63,169 nt of DNA from positions 1-63,169 of IMG/VR virus record IMGVR_UViG_3300043468_000449. The stretch is one strand, 5' to 3'. Below the pieces are notes generated by a model. The model was given only the letters and a program-made list of their open reading frames with translations, was not told the origin of the DNA and did no database searches. Source of the DNA: a virus. Every line of letters starts with the position of its first letter. Positions within the stretch are counted from its first letter, which is position 1. A program made the translations under genes and the position numbers. Positions 51,807 to 60,401 of the stretch are shown here, one piece after another.

Positions 51807-54224
51807 TTATCCTGCTGTTGGTGGTTTGCCGGGAGCGGCAATTGAATTAACTCCCGAAAATTGATCTGGCGAAATAGCTTCAGTCGCCTGCTGTGCTTGT
51901 GCGGCACTAACTCGCCCACCGCCCCCGCCGCCTCCTGAAGGCATTCCTGCGCCTGCGGCAGGCATCATTTGATCCATGGGTGGTGCTTGCATACCTGCGG
52001 TTAGATGCTTGTAAGCCTCTTGCACCATCTGCTTGTATTCGGCGATCTTATTTCGATCTGCGCCCTTCATCTCCGCTTGATTGAGATGGGTGATGAAATG
52101 TTCAAGTGCCTTGGCAAACGGACCAACCATTTCAGGTGGTAATCCGCCTTGTGGCGCATTAGCGATTACAGGCATCAGTTTGGCAACTAGAGTCTCCAAA
52201 TGCACCATATCGTTGTCGCGAGGAGAAACTGGCACTTCTTGACCAGCAATAATGCTCTGCAATTCGATAATTTGGGCGCGAGTTGCCTCGATTGCAACTG
52301 CTTCAACCTGATCTTTCGGCAAAATTACTTGATTTGCTAGTTCTTGACCCATTTTTTTGCTCCAATCGAGCTTAATTAACTCATCTTGGTTGATAGCAGG
52401 ATTTCCGCTATACCTTTGGATCAAAAGATCAAGGATTGCGCCCTCTTGAGCGGCATTATCAGGAATTAGTTCTTGTGCAGGAGCGAATGCCATCATAAGG
52501 ATGTCACTAGGAGGCAAATTGCGCTCCAGCATTGCCAAACAACACGAAACTGCGTCCTCATCTAGGTGTGAAGGAAGGTCAAACGGCACTAAAAACGGAG
52601 GCATATCGAATTCGGACTGCTGGAAAGCCTCTACAACCTCTTTTCTAGCCCAAATTGCGTCCTGATTCGTCATTCTTGCCACATCCAACAGCATTTTGAG
52701 TTCAGATGCCGCCTTAATGTGTTCAGGATGGCAGATTCCTCTCTGCATTCGCGCAACTGCCTCGGAATATTGCTTGCTCCAACGCATCAAAATGCCTTCG
52801 CGAATCTGATTTTCAATTGCCGCCACCCGATTAATCTCGGATGCGGTCTTGTCACCAGTCTGGATGCCTAAAGCAGACGATGGAAGGAAGGTTCCAAGCT
52901 GGATTTCTGCTAGTCCACTAATAAATTGGTCGAGTTTTAGGAAATCATCCACATCTGCGGGAGCAGATTGCGGAACCACCTCGTATCCCTCGGCAACATA
53001 CGCCACAGGATGCATGACAGTCAGCGGTGCAATGCCGGGTTTTGCCGTTGCGGTTTTCTTTAGCAACAACATTCCCTTGAGATACACATTGTCCTGCACA
53101 AGATTTCGCGCCTTATCGATTGCGATATGCGAATTGTACAAGTCGCGCCCTGCACCACGGCTGGACATCAACGATCCAGACCCGATTTCAACGCTAAATA
53201 ACGCCAAGCAATCCGACATTCGCGAATAGCGATCAAGTTGAGTGCAGATTTCGTTGCCGCTCTTATCATCGAAGAGAAATCGACTGATCTTGCCATGTGG
53301 TTCCTTAACCAAAAGTTCGCCTAGCTCGACATATTTAGCGTCATTCTCGTAGCTTGCTCCGTAGCTTCCCTCGCGAATCCAATCCTCGATTCGGCGAGCA
53401 TCATCATCAGAATCTAATGTGCGTCCTGCGGGAGTGGCATTGTTAATTGCTTTAATCAAGTTTTTGATATTCCAACCAGCAAGACTAGAGGTCTGCGGGT
53501 CTTCAAGAATCGGAAGAAGTTCACTAATTTGGTATCGGCGTTTCCTCGCCCAGATCGGCGTTGCCTCGACTTCTTGCGGAGTCTCAATGGAAAAGAAAGT
53601 ATAATCTTGACGCAGGAATTCAGGTTTCCAATCGCGAGGATCGTCCCAGCAGAGTGCCGCAAATCCAAAGGTTGTGTTTTCGTGGACTACTTGAGAAATA
53701 ATATCATCGTTACCAGACCACCCGCGAACACAATTGGTAATCTCTTCTCGGAAAATATTAGTTTTGTGTTCCGCATCTACACCTTTACCGGGATATTTTG
53801 TAAATGTAACATATGTGCTAGACTCAACAACCTGTTTAAATGGAGGCTGAATGCGGCTAACCATTGTTGAGAGAAATCCTGTAGGTCGATTTGACCTCCA
53901 ATTCTGCCCCATCGATTCTAGTTTCTTCGGAGCATACGGAGGCTCATTATTTAGCTTTTTCTGGATCAAAGCATTTTTACGATTCCGCTCAACATTCTGT
54001 TGTTTCAGTCTGCGATACGAACTATAAGCCTGCTCGGTATTTCGGAATGTGCGCTTAACTTCTAGCGTCTCGTCATTAACAACCTCGTCGGTCTGATTGA
54101 CCCCCGGCATGATAACCTTGAGTTGCGAACGATTGTTTTTATCCCCTGCTTCCAAAGTACGAGGTGCTTTGGTAGCGAATACATTAATTACATTGCCGTC
54201 GAGCGGTTCAAGAAAGTTTGCCAT
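51807..54224 (-). CDS. Portal protein
   Basis: This 805-aa protein has the size and pattern of podovirus-type portals: an N-terminal region with QAYSSYRRLKQQNVERNRKN, a central QPPFKQVVESSTYVTFTKYP, and ETPQEVEATPIWARKRRY. The C-terminal ~150 residues are helical with Gly/Pro-rich ends. It follows the large terminase via a 192-aa gene, the standard packaging order. No alternative family is apparent. Confidence 0.75.
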   Translation of the reverse strand: MANFLEPLDGNVINVFATKAPRTLEAGDKNNRSQLKVIMPGVNQTDEVVNDETLEVKRTFRNTEQAYSSYRRLKQQNVERNRKNALIQKKLNNEPPYAPKKLESMGQNWRSNRPTGFLSTMVSRIQPPFKQVVESSTYVTFTKYPGKGVDAEHKTNIFREEITNCVRGWSGNDDIISQVVHENTTFGFAALCWDDPRDWKPEFLRQDYTFFSIETPQEVEATPIWARKRRYQISELLPILEDPQTSSLAGWNIKNLIKAINNATPAGRTLDSDDDARRIEDWIREGSYGASYENDAKYVELGELLVKEPHGKISRFLFDDKSGNEICTQLDRYSRMSDCLALFSVEIGSGSLMSSRGAGRDLYNSHIAIDKARNLVQDNVYLKGMLLLKKTATAKPGIAPLTVMHPVAYVAEGYEVVPQSAPADVDDFLKLDQFISGLAEIQLGTFLPSSALGIQTGDKTASEINRVAAIENQIREGILMRWSKQYSEAVARMQRGICHPEHIKAASELKMLLDVARMTNQDAIWARKEVVEAFQQSEFDMPPFLVPFDLPSHLDEDAVSCCLAMLERNLPPSDILMMAFAPAQELIPDNAAQEGAILDLLIQRYSGNPAINQDELIKLDWSKKMGQELANQVILPKDQVEAVAIEATRAQIIELQSIIAGQEVPVSPRDNDMVHLETLVAKLMPVIANAPQGGLPPEMVGPFAKALEHFITHLNQAEMKGADRNKIAEYKQMVQEAYKHLTAGMQAPPMDQMMPAAGAGMPSGGGGGGGRVSAAQAQQATEAISPDQFSGVNSIAAPGKPPTAG

Positions 54225-54225
54225 A

Positions 54226-54804
54226 TTAAATTTTTAGCCAGCAATTTTGCGGAACTGAATCTGTTACATCAAAATGATCTTTGTCAAAGAAAACTGCGGC
54301 TCGATTGTCATGCCGCATAACGCTACACCCATGAATTTTTTTAGTAGAATAGGTATCCCTGCCTTGCCGAATGGATGCCGTTAAACGATCCGTTGCGGCA
54401 ATGCAACTATAACAACCTGTGCGATATTTAATGTTTTTCGGACATTGAGCGCAAGTTAATGCCCTAGCTTCTGCCAATTCATCAGAAACCAATCGAATTT
54501 GCTTCTGGCTCAAAAGTATATTCTTGGCCCATACAGTAATGTCGTTAAGTAATTCACTCTGTCGATTAGGAGCATCCACAGAAGTAACAACAACCGAATC
54601 AACCCCGTGACAATTGTTAGGAAAGTTACCGCAGATATAAGAATCGACATCACCATGAACATCGCCAATAGGTAAATGGTTTTCTGCGCGATAATGCTGT
54701 ACAAGTTCATATAGGTTGCTTAACGAATAAGCATCTAACTTTACATCACTTTCAAAGTAATGCCATCCTCCGGGCGGAATTAATCCATCAATAGGTTTTG
54801 CCAT
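54226..54804 (-). CDS. Cysteine-rich (CxxC) hypothetical protein
   Basis: This 192-aa protein has CAQCPKNIKYRTGCYSCIAA in its middle, a CxxC...CxxC pair that could bind zinc or Fe-S. The N-terminal part starts MAKPIDGLIPPGGWHYFESD. It is between the portal and large terminase with TAATATG-type joins. Function unknown. Confidence 0.55.
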   Translation of the reverse strand: MAKPIDGLIPPGGWHYFESDVKLDAYSLSNLYELVQHYRAENHLPIGDVHGDVDSYICGNFPNNCHGVDSVVVTSVDAPNRQSELLNDITVWAKNILLSQKQIRLVSDELAEARALTCAQCPKNIKYRTGCYSCIAATDRLTASIRQGRDTYSTKKIHGCSVMRHDNRAAVFFDKDHFDVTDSVPQNCWLKI

Positions 54805-54822
54805 TGCTTATTTCATATAAAT

Positions 54823-56694
54823 TTATTCGGAAAAGTCAACATATTCCATTGACTCTAGTATGGGAAGTTTTTTTTCAAAATGTTCTTGTTTTTTTTGCTC
54901 TGTCATCGTCGCAATCGACCCACCTCGTTGACGCATCAAGTAAACTAACAAGGATAACGAATCGAGTTGGTCTGGGCTATTCTGCCGAGTGCGCTTTGTA
55001 TAATCACCTTTACTCTCAACTCTTACTAGTCCCTGCCCAACCTGCTTGTATCTGCGGGAGGTTGCCTGACGAACCAACTCCTCTGTTCGGAACGAAGGCG
55101 AGATTTTTAGAAACTCAAACTCTAAATATTTTGCTAATCCAAAAATTAATTCTGTGACAACACCAGAATAAAGTTCGTTTGCTCTTTGCGAATCGTCGCC
55201 TAGCACATGAGTTTCGCTTGCCGCCCAGCTATAATTCACACCCATCGCTTCATTACCGAATAGACTGCACAACGCATCGTGGATTCCTGATCCGTTTCCA
55301 GTTCGATCCACGCATAGCCAGTTCGGCCCGATCCTCATCTGCTTGCAAAAATTTATAATAGCATTCGCCTGATCTAGCGTTGTCTTTTTAGGAAAGTTAA
55401 TTAGCGAATCCAACTGCAAGACTGTCTTTGGCGATTTAAATTCTCGAAACTTGCCGTCGAGCGGTGTAAATCCGTCAGAAAGCCCGAATCTGCCGTAGCT
55501 ACACACAACTTGATCCTTGCCTTCCAACGCCAGATCGAACGCACACAGAGGCACTACAGGGCCAATAAACCGCACAACGCCCATTGCGTTGTCCATCATT
55601 GCAGGCGTTATTATCGCCATCGCAATACCCTCTTGCGGGAAAAACCCCCTCGCCATCGTATAATATTCGGCAGTTTTTCCTCGCGCCTCGTATGCCATGT
55701 AGCCTTCGTAAGACTGAAAGCCGGGAAAAATTATTTTTTTCTGAATGACATTCTCGCACCTCGCGGCGTCGAGTCGCAGGATGTGCCAGTCTTCTCTGCT
55801 TTCCCACTCGAAATCCTCTTCGCAGTCCACCTTCAACCATCCACCAGCAGGCTCGCATCGTTTTCCAAATTCACTATTGCGATCCTTCGGGTTTGATGCG
55901 CCGAAAATCTTGATGCGTCCCTTGCTCGATTTTGTATCGGCGGCAGACAAGATGTTTTGCAGACCTTCCCAGACCCCCGGTGGAATTTCTTCCGCCTCAT
56001 CCAGCACAACATGAGTTCTCGACATCGATCCCCATTTGGGGTGCGGCTTGACCCGTGGACTAGGGTGAAACCCGCGAAGCGTTCCAGTTCCAGCATCACC
56101 TTTCGGAATAGCAACTAGGTGAATGCCGTTTTTGTCATCGTCGTTTACCTGAATCGATTTAACTAGATCAGATTCGCCTTTGTACTCTGGCTTAACCAAT
56201 GCCGTACGATAAAATGTTTTAATTGCCGCAAACACATTTCGTTGAGCGTGTGCCTCGGTAAGAGAAACTACTTTAATACAAGTGTATTCTGGGTCGCGCA
56301 TCCAGTCGAGAAGAAACCATGCGGCGGCATTGAAAGTTTTCCCCATTGCTCCCGCGCCCTGCACAAGTAGTTTATCGTAATCGAACAAGCATCTCCAAGT
56401 ATCCTGTGCTGATTGAGGTCGCCAGTCGTAGACCCCCGGTCCCCATAGCACAGTCGCCGCCGCTTCAAAATGATCTTCCTCCAACAAGCTCTGCACAAAC
56501 TGCATCACAATGCTATTCGCCACTTTCTCATCAATTACCAAATTAGATGACACTCCACCAGTCGCGACATTTGCAAGGATATACTTCGCCGCATACAGAA
56601 TCCCCATGCGGTCATCTCGATCCGCTTCTGCCCTGACTGCCTCGGCAATCGCCAATACTTGTCTTACTGAATCTACCATTTTCCCTCTGGGCAT
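54823..56694 (-). CDS. Terminase large subunit
   Basis: This 623-aa ATPase/nuclease drives DNA packaging. Walker A is GAGAMGKT (113-120) and Walker B with catalytic glutamate is VVLDEAEE (229-236). The C-terminal nuclease shows CAFDLALEGKDQVVCSYGRF and LCVDRTGNGSGIHDAL with conserved aspartates. The start overlaps the upstream zinc-protein by 22 nt; Met6 (56679) is an alternative. Its small partner is at 135-602, separated by the sugar/nucleotide enzyme region. Confidence 0.85.
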   Translation of the reverse strand: MPRGKMVDSVRQVLAIAEAVRAEADRDDRMGILYAAKYILANVATGGVSSNLVIDEKVANSIVMQFVQSLLEEDHFEAAATVLWGPGVYDWRPQSAQDTWRCLFDYDKLLVQGAGAMGKTFNAAAWFLLDWMRDPEYTCIKVVSLTEAHAQRNVFAAIKTFYRTALVKPEYKGESDLVKSIQVNDDDKNGIHLVAIPKGDAGTGTLRGFHPSPRVKPHPKWGSMSRTHVVLDEAEEIPPGVWEGLQNILSAADTKSSKGRIKIFGASNPKDRNSEFGKRCEPAGGWLKVDCEEDFEWESREDWHILRLDAARCENVIQKKIIFPGFQSYEGYMAYEARGKTAEYYTMARGFFPQEGIAMAIITPAMMDNAMGVVRFIGPVVPLCAFDLALEGKDQVVCSYGRFGLSDGFTPLDGKFREFKSPKTVLQLDSLINFPKKTTLDQANAIINFCKQMRIGPNWLCVDRTGNGSGIHDALCSLFGNEAMGVNYSWAASETHVLGDDSQRANELYSGVVTELIFGLAKYLEFEFLKISPSFRTEELVRQATSRRYKQVGQGLVRVESKGDYTKRTRQNSPDQLDSLSLLVYLMRQRGGSIATMTEQKKQEHFEKKLPILESMEYVDFSE

Positions 56695-56906
56695 TCCTCT
56701 GTTTCCATCACAGTCTTAATTTCCATGTTGCAACCGCAGACCTTGCACTCGCCAGCACCACTATATGCCATCAAGTCGAAGTTAGGACAATCCGCGCAAA
56801 TGCGTAGCCTCCTAGCTATTTCTTTCTCATCACAGCATGGCATTCCTGCCAGCACAAATGCTGTTGCTGACTTTGCGAAATTAGATGCTTTTTGCAGGAT
56901 GTTCAT
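56673..56906 (-). CDS. Small zinc-ribbon-like protein
   Basis: This 77-aa protein has CADCPNFDL, then CKVCGCNM and CPEGKW, a cysteine pattern for one or two zinc sites, ending in the CPEGKW motif often seen in short phage proteins. It overlaps both TerL and the 58-aa upstream gene. Confidence 0.6.
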   Translation of the reverse strand: MNILQKASNFAKSATAFVLAGMPCCDEKEIARRLRICADCPNFDLMAYSGAGECKVCGCNMEIKTVMETEECPEGKW

Positions 56907-57057
56907 TTAGAAATTTAACTGACTTCTTTGCGTCTTCTGAACATACATCTTTTGCCATTAATGCATTGTCGCTAACAATTCCGCGATCTTGTAAATCGTT
57001 CATCGTCTTAACTTCGTCACTCCAGCTTTCTTCAATGTACTTTTGCAGGTCGTTCAT
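56881..57057 (-). CDS. 58-aa hypothetical protein
   Basis: This small gene encodes MNDLQKYIEESWSDEVKTMN, then SDNALMAKDVCSEDAKKS. It is acidic and helical. It overlaps the neighbouring genes by 26 nt at each end, as is common for this cluster. Function unknown. Confidence 0.5.
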   Translation of the reverse strand: MNDLQKYIEESWSDEVKTMNDLQDRGIVSDNALMAKDVCSEDAKKSVKFLNEHPAKSI

Positions 57058-57208
57058 TAATTAATTTCCCTTCTTTTACTTCAGATTTCAGCTTCTTTGC
57101 AACTAGTTTTACCACATCGTAAATTGATACATTAGGATTCGTTGCTTTCAATTCGTACTCGTAATTGCAAAATCCATCGCTAATGCGAATCGTCCATTTA
57201 CCATTCAT
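57032..57208 (-). CDS. 58-aa hypothetical protein
   Basis: This small gene encodes MNGKWTIRISDGFCNYEYEL, then YDVVKLVAKKLKSEVKEG. It looks like a small beta-alpha fold. It overlaps the PD-(D/E)XK gene by 11 nt and the next gene by 26 nt. Confidence 0.5.
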   Translation of the reverse strand: MNGKWTIRISDGFCNYEYELKATNPNVSIYDVVKLVAKKLKSEVKEGKLINERPAKVH

Positions 57209-57692
57209 CTTCTTTATTGTTAATAGAATTCAAAATGTTTTTTAGTTCCTGAATTGGACGCAATTTATCTTCAGTAACAAAGTGCGCCGATTGATATCCC
57301 AAACCTTTATTGCTTAATGGAACTATTTTTTTAGCATCCTTCGCATAAATCCATCCAACTATTCTGAATTTAGGCATATTCCCAAAAACCAATGCTACAA
57401 TTCTATCGTCAGGAATATGTTCGTAAACTGGCAACTCAACACTCGATCTTGCTGTCTTAACCTCAACAATTCCTACATCTGGGACAGAAAATGTTTTATT
57501 TCCTCCAGACCAATACAAATTCATTCCTTTAGCAAACGCCATCTCTCCTGCCGCACCATCAATATCAGCAGAAAAGTCCATCTTCCTTCCTGCTCTGTCT
57601 TTCATTCCGTCAGCAATCGAAGTGTATCTGCGAAGCACTCCAACTTGCGAAGCAAGAAAAATTTCATGCGGTTCTAGCGTAACCCAATTCAT
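57198..57692 (-). CDS. PD-(D/E)XK-like nuclease
   Basis: This 164-aa protein has an E50 and the core SVPDVGIVEVKT (D72, E77, K79), matching the PD-(D/E)XK pattern, and DGAAGEMAFAKGMNLYW in between. Similar small phage proteins are predicted nucleases of unknown target. It is in the nucleic-acid operon upstream of the large terminase. Confidence 0.6.
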   Translation of the reverse strand: MNWVTLEPHEIFLASQVGVLRRYTSIADGMKDRAGRKMDFSADIDGAAGEMAFAKGMNLYWSGGNKTFSVPDVGIVEVKTARSSVELPVYEHIPDDRIVALVFGNMPKFRIVGWIYAKDAKKIVPLSNKGLGYQSAHFVTEDKLRPIQELKNILNSINNKEDEW

Positions 57693-57704
57693 CGATATGC
57701 CATA

Positions 57705-57875
57705 TTATTTATACCATTTTTTGAAGTGACCGAAATCCTTTGGTTCGGTCACATTCTTGTTCTTCTCACAAACATCGCACTTCCCATAGTGCCATGTCGA
57801 AACACTTTTCCTTCCCCTGCCGTGCTTCTTGCCGCACTCCTCACACGCCCAGTTTGGATACTCTTTGGTTTTCAT
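57705..57875 (-). CDS. 56-aa zinc-finger-like protein
   Basis: This small gene encodes MKTKEYPNWACEECGKKHGR, then STWHYGKCDVCEKNKNV and EPKDFGHFKKWYK. Two CxxC pairs (C11, C14, C33, C36) fit a zinc ribbon; the pattern W.CE.CG...TWH.G.C.VC...VTEP.DFG is widespread in phages. Confidence 0.65.
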   Translation of the reverse strand: MKTKEYPNWACEECGKKHGRGRKSVSTWHYGKCDVCEKNKNVTEPKDFGHFKKWYK

Positions 57876-58084
57876 TTTTGTTTAGTGAATGGAAAGGCAT
57901 TGATTAAATCCATCTCAACTTCGCGAATCGCAAAATTGATTTTCCATAGGTGATTCCAGACCTCTTTGGTTTTTACCCAGTCGAATGCTTTTGACATCGC
58001 ATCTTTATGGTCTTTTGCGAAAATGCAGAGTTCACCCTTAAAAATGTTAACAGGAGATTCGTAGTTGACGATATATGATTTCAT
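57872..58084 (-). CDS. Hypothetical protein
   Basis: This 70-aa protein (MKSYIVNYESPVNIFKGEL, then KAFDWVKTKEVWNHLWKI) has a beta-alpha pattern. It overlaps both neighbours by 4 nt. A clear Shine-Dalgarno (GGAGG) precedes its ATG, unlike most genes here. Confidence 0.5.
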   Translation of the reverse strand: MKSYIVNYESPVNIFKGELCIFAKDHKDAMSKAFDWVKTKEVWNHLWKINFAIREVEMDLINAFPFTKQK

Positions 58085-58185
58085 TTTCCTCCGCTCAATA
58101 TAGAAAACATTTCAGATGCTATATTCCCATCTGATCCTTCTTCGCAAAATTTAGCGATTGCGATGTTGATTTGTTCGGTTGTCAT
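58081..58185 (-). CDS. 34-aa hypothetical protein
   Basis: This small gene encodes MTTEQINIAIAKFCEEGSDG, then NIASEMFSILSGGK. ATGA overlaps at both ends support it. The pattern T-x-E-Q-I-N-x-A-I-A is a common phage one, of unknown function. Confidence 0.5.
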   Translation of the reverse strand: MTTEQINIAIAKFCEEGSDGNIASEMFSILSGGK

Positions 58186-58451
58186 TTTGCGCCCTCCTTG
58201 AGTTGGTCGAGTTCGGCGCGGAGTCTTAATCCTTCTTCTTTAATTGTTTGGATTGCACTTACATCGGGCAAGCAAACTCCATTCACCGATCTCCAAATCG
58301 CCCTCTCCGCGATGTCTCGCAGTTTGGCATTCTGCTCCCGCGCCTCGTCGCGCTCGCGTTCCAGTCGTCGAGCAAAATCTGAATCAACTAATTCCAGTTG
58401 CTCGCAAGGCCAAAATTTTCCTGCCTTATTTGTCTCTGGTGTGTCACTCAT
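58182..58451 (-). CDS. Conserved small phage protein (MSDTP type)
   Basis: From ATG 58451 this is 89 aa: MSDTPETNKAG, then ELVDSDFARRLERERDEARE. The start pattern and the ARxLERE coiled-coil are common to a family of phage early proteins. A longer start is possible but overlaps more of the upstream gene. Confidence 0.55.
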   Translation of the reverse strand: MSDTPETNKAGKFWPCEQLELVDSDFARRLERERDEAREQNAKLRDIAERAIWRSVNGVCLPDVSAIQTIKEEGLRLRAELDQLKEGAK

Positions 58452-58686
58452 AGTTTCTGCACTCATTAAACATTTTATCAATCGCCGCCTTTAGTGTCGC
58501 CCATTCCTCTTTTTCAATTTGGATCGATCCTTCGCTATGCTCGCTACATTGCGATATCTTCAGGAACTCGCCTGCCGCTTCATCGATGATCTCGATCTCT
58601 GTCATGGAATCGTCAAATATTTGATAACCTTTACGGCACACTCCAATCTTTAGCGTTCGGATTTCGTGACTCATTTCGTGACTCAT
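58444..58686 (-). CDS. Hypothetical protein
   Basis: From ATG 58686 this is 80 aa, starting MSHEMSHEIRTLKIGVCRKG. The start overlaps the upstream stop (ATGA) and has an adjacent GGAGG. The tail (KEEWATLKAAIDKMF) is helical. No family is recognised. Confidence 0.5.
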   Translation of the reverse strand: MSHEMSHEIRTLKIGVCRKGYQIFDDSMTEIEIIDEAAGEFLKISQCSEHSEGSIQIEKEEWATLKAAIDKMFNECRNYE

Positions 58687-58841
58687 TCCTCTCCTCCTTT
58701 GTATTGATGCACATTGTAGCCATACGGAAGATTTGGATTCCGCTTCTCCCATCGCTCCAGACGCTCTTTGCCGTCTGCTTCTTCCCGTTCTTTCTTCTCT
58801 TGCCAGTAACCTTCAGGGTCGTCGTGAAAATCAGATTTCAT
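58683..58841 (-). CDS. 52-aa hypothetical protein
   Basis: This small gene encodes MKSDFHDDPEGYWQEKKERE, then RNPNLPYGYNVHQYKGGEE. It is charged and helical. It overlaps the next gene by ATGA. Confidence 0.5.
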   Translation of the reverse strand: MKSDFHDDPEGYWQEKKEREEADGKERLERWEKRNPNLPYGYNVHQYKGGEE

Positions 58842-58859
58842 AAGGCTTAATTTAAATTC

Positions 58860-59123
58860 CTAGTCTGCTTGGTTTGTCAATGAGATTTTATGTTTCAAAT
58901 GTTCTCGATATAATTCGACATCCTGCCCCAACGCTTCGCCCCATCTCTCAAACTCTTCCCCTGCGAACCACTCCCTTGCCTGCTCTCTGTTCTTTTGAGT
59001 CTCTTCGTTAACATAGTCGCTCTTATACTTCTTAATATTCAAAGCGTCTTCCCACGCCTGCTCGATAACTCGGCACATGACGCATCTCGTAAAATAAAGT
59101 TCATTCAATTCTTGTTGCGTCAT
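58860..59123 (-). CDS. Hypothetical helical protein
   Basis: From Met4 (59123) this is 87 aa, starting MTQQELNELYFTRCVMCRVI. It overlaps the dCMP deaminase gene by 23 nt; the first Met (59132) adds three residues. It is rich in charged helices (KNREQAREWFAGEEFERW). Confidence 0.5.
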   Translation of the reverse strand: MTQQELNELYFTRCVMCRVIEQAWEDALNIKKYKSDYVNEETQKNREQAREWFAGEEFERWGEALGQDVELYREHLKHKISLTNQAD

Positions 59124-59502
59124 ACAATTCAATCCCCATCAAGCCTGCTACATCCAATGAACTCTCATCGCTCGGATATGTTTCACCATACACTATCTTT
59201 TTGATGCCGTATGACACAATCGTCTTCAGACAATTATTGCATGGCAATGTCGTACTCGCGATCAACCATCCCTCATCAGGCTTGACATACCTCAATGCAT
59301 TTGCCTCTGCGTGGACAACGAACAATCGCCGCCTCTCCCTGCACTCCCAGTCCTCATCAACGCCTGATGGAAAGCCGTTGAATCCCACTCCAGCAACAGT
59401 CTTGTCATGCCGCAACACAACCGCTCCTACCTGTCTCCACGGGTCTTTGCTTTTCATCGCCGCCACCCTCGCCAACTCCAATGCGTAGCGTTCCCAATTC
59501 AT
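59101..59502 (-). CDS. Deoxycytidylate deaminase
   Basis: This 133-aa enzyme converts dCMP to dUMP. It has the zinc-binding H64-A-E66 motif (VVHAEANALR) and PCNNC (C88, C91), the standard catalytic set of dCMP/cytidine deaminases. It feeds dTMP synthesis during phage replication; no thymidylate synthase is seen in this genome. It overlaps the next glycosyltransferase gene by 4 nt. Confidence 0.85.
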   Translation of the reverse strand: MNWERYALELARVAAMKSKDPWRQVGAVVLRHDKTVAGVGFNGFPSGVDEDWECRERRRLFVVHAEANALRYVKPDEGWLIASTTLPCNNCLKTIVSYGIKKIVYGETYPSDESSLDVAGLMGIELYDATRIE

Positions 59503-60401
59503 ATCGTGAATAAGTCAATCCAATTTTTAATCTTGACACTCCAGTCGTAATTCTTCCGCGCATACTCTCGCACCATTTCGCACTTTAACCGATATGCCCT
59601 CGAATCGTTTTTGAAATCTTTTAAAATCATCGATGTGACATTAACAAATTCATTGTCATCCATTGGTACAAGCACACCTCCACCTTTAATTGCATTCTCC
59701 TCAAAGTATCCCACAGGAGTTCCAATCGGCAACCTGCCTGCCGCCGCACATTCCATCATTGGCAGTCCTCCTGCTTCCTCGATACTGCCCATCACAACTG
59801 CACCTACCTGCTTGTAATAAGCTGGCATCGCAAGGTGGTTGTAAAACTGGTGCTTCTTTAGCTCCAGTCCGCTTTTCTCAATAGCCAACTCAACCAACTT
59901 GGGTCGCTTTATTTCAACCCCAAACCAGTTCTTCGTCTCGCCTGATCCACCATATCCCACAACCTCTAGCTTCTCCGCTATCGGCCCATCGTACACATCA
60001 ACATGGATTCCCAATTCAGCAATTTTTGGAATACGCGAAATACCCCATTCACAACACTTGCTTTTCAGTACCTCGCTAATCACTCCAAACCCTCCCAACT
60101 TCGGGTAGAAGTCCTGATCCGCTTGCTGTTTTGCCAACAAGATATCCCATTGCCCGTGAGCCACAGCAACGATCCTCTCCAACTCGACCCCGTACCTGTA
60201 GTGCAATGCCAACACCGCATCAGGCATCGTTACGAAAACATCGTACGAATCCCTCAACAACTTGAACTCTTCAGCAGTATAGCCCTGCGTCCAGTCCAAA
60301 AGGTTCGCATAGATGCCGTGCTTCCATAGTTCCTTTGCCAGTCCATGATGGATCGATCCAAACGCCCATCGATTTTGCGTGAAAAACAATACCCTCTTCA
60401 C
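59499..60401 (-). CDS. GT-B glycosyltransferase
   Basis: With GTG at 60401, which overlaps the upstream stop (GTGA), this is 300 aa. The N-terminus VKRVLFFTQNRWAFGSIHHG and the C-terminal SIEEAGGLPMMECAAAGRLP (E-x7-E donor-binding pattern) fit the GT4-type family. It is one of several sugar-transfer genes here. The ATG 90 nt upstream is not consistent with the overlap rule. Confidence 0.65.
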   Translation of the reverse strand: MKRVLFFTQNRWAFGSIHHGLAKELWKHGIYANLLDWTQGYTAEEFKLLRDSYDVFVTMPDAVLALHYRYGVELERIVAVAHGQWDILLAKQQADQDFYPKLGGFGVISEVLKSKCCEWGISRIPKIAELGIHVDVYDGPIAEKLEVVGYGGSGETKNWFGVEIKRPKLVELAIEKSGLELKKHQFYNHLAMPAYYKQVGAVVMGSIEEAGGLPMMECAAAGRLPIGTPVGYFEENAIKGGGVLVPMDDNEFVNVTSMILKDFKNDSRAYRLKCEMVREYARKNYDWSVKIKNWIDLFTI

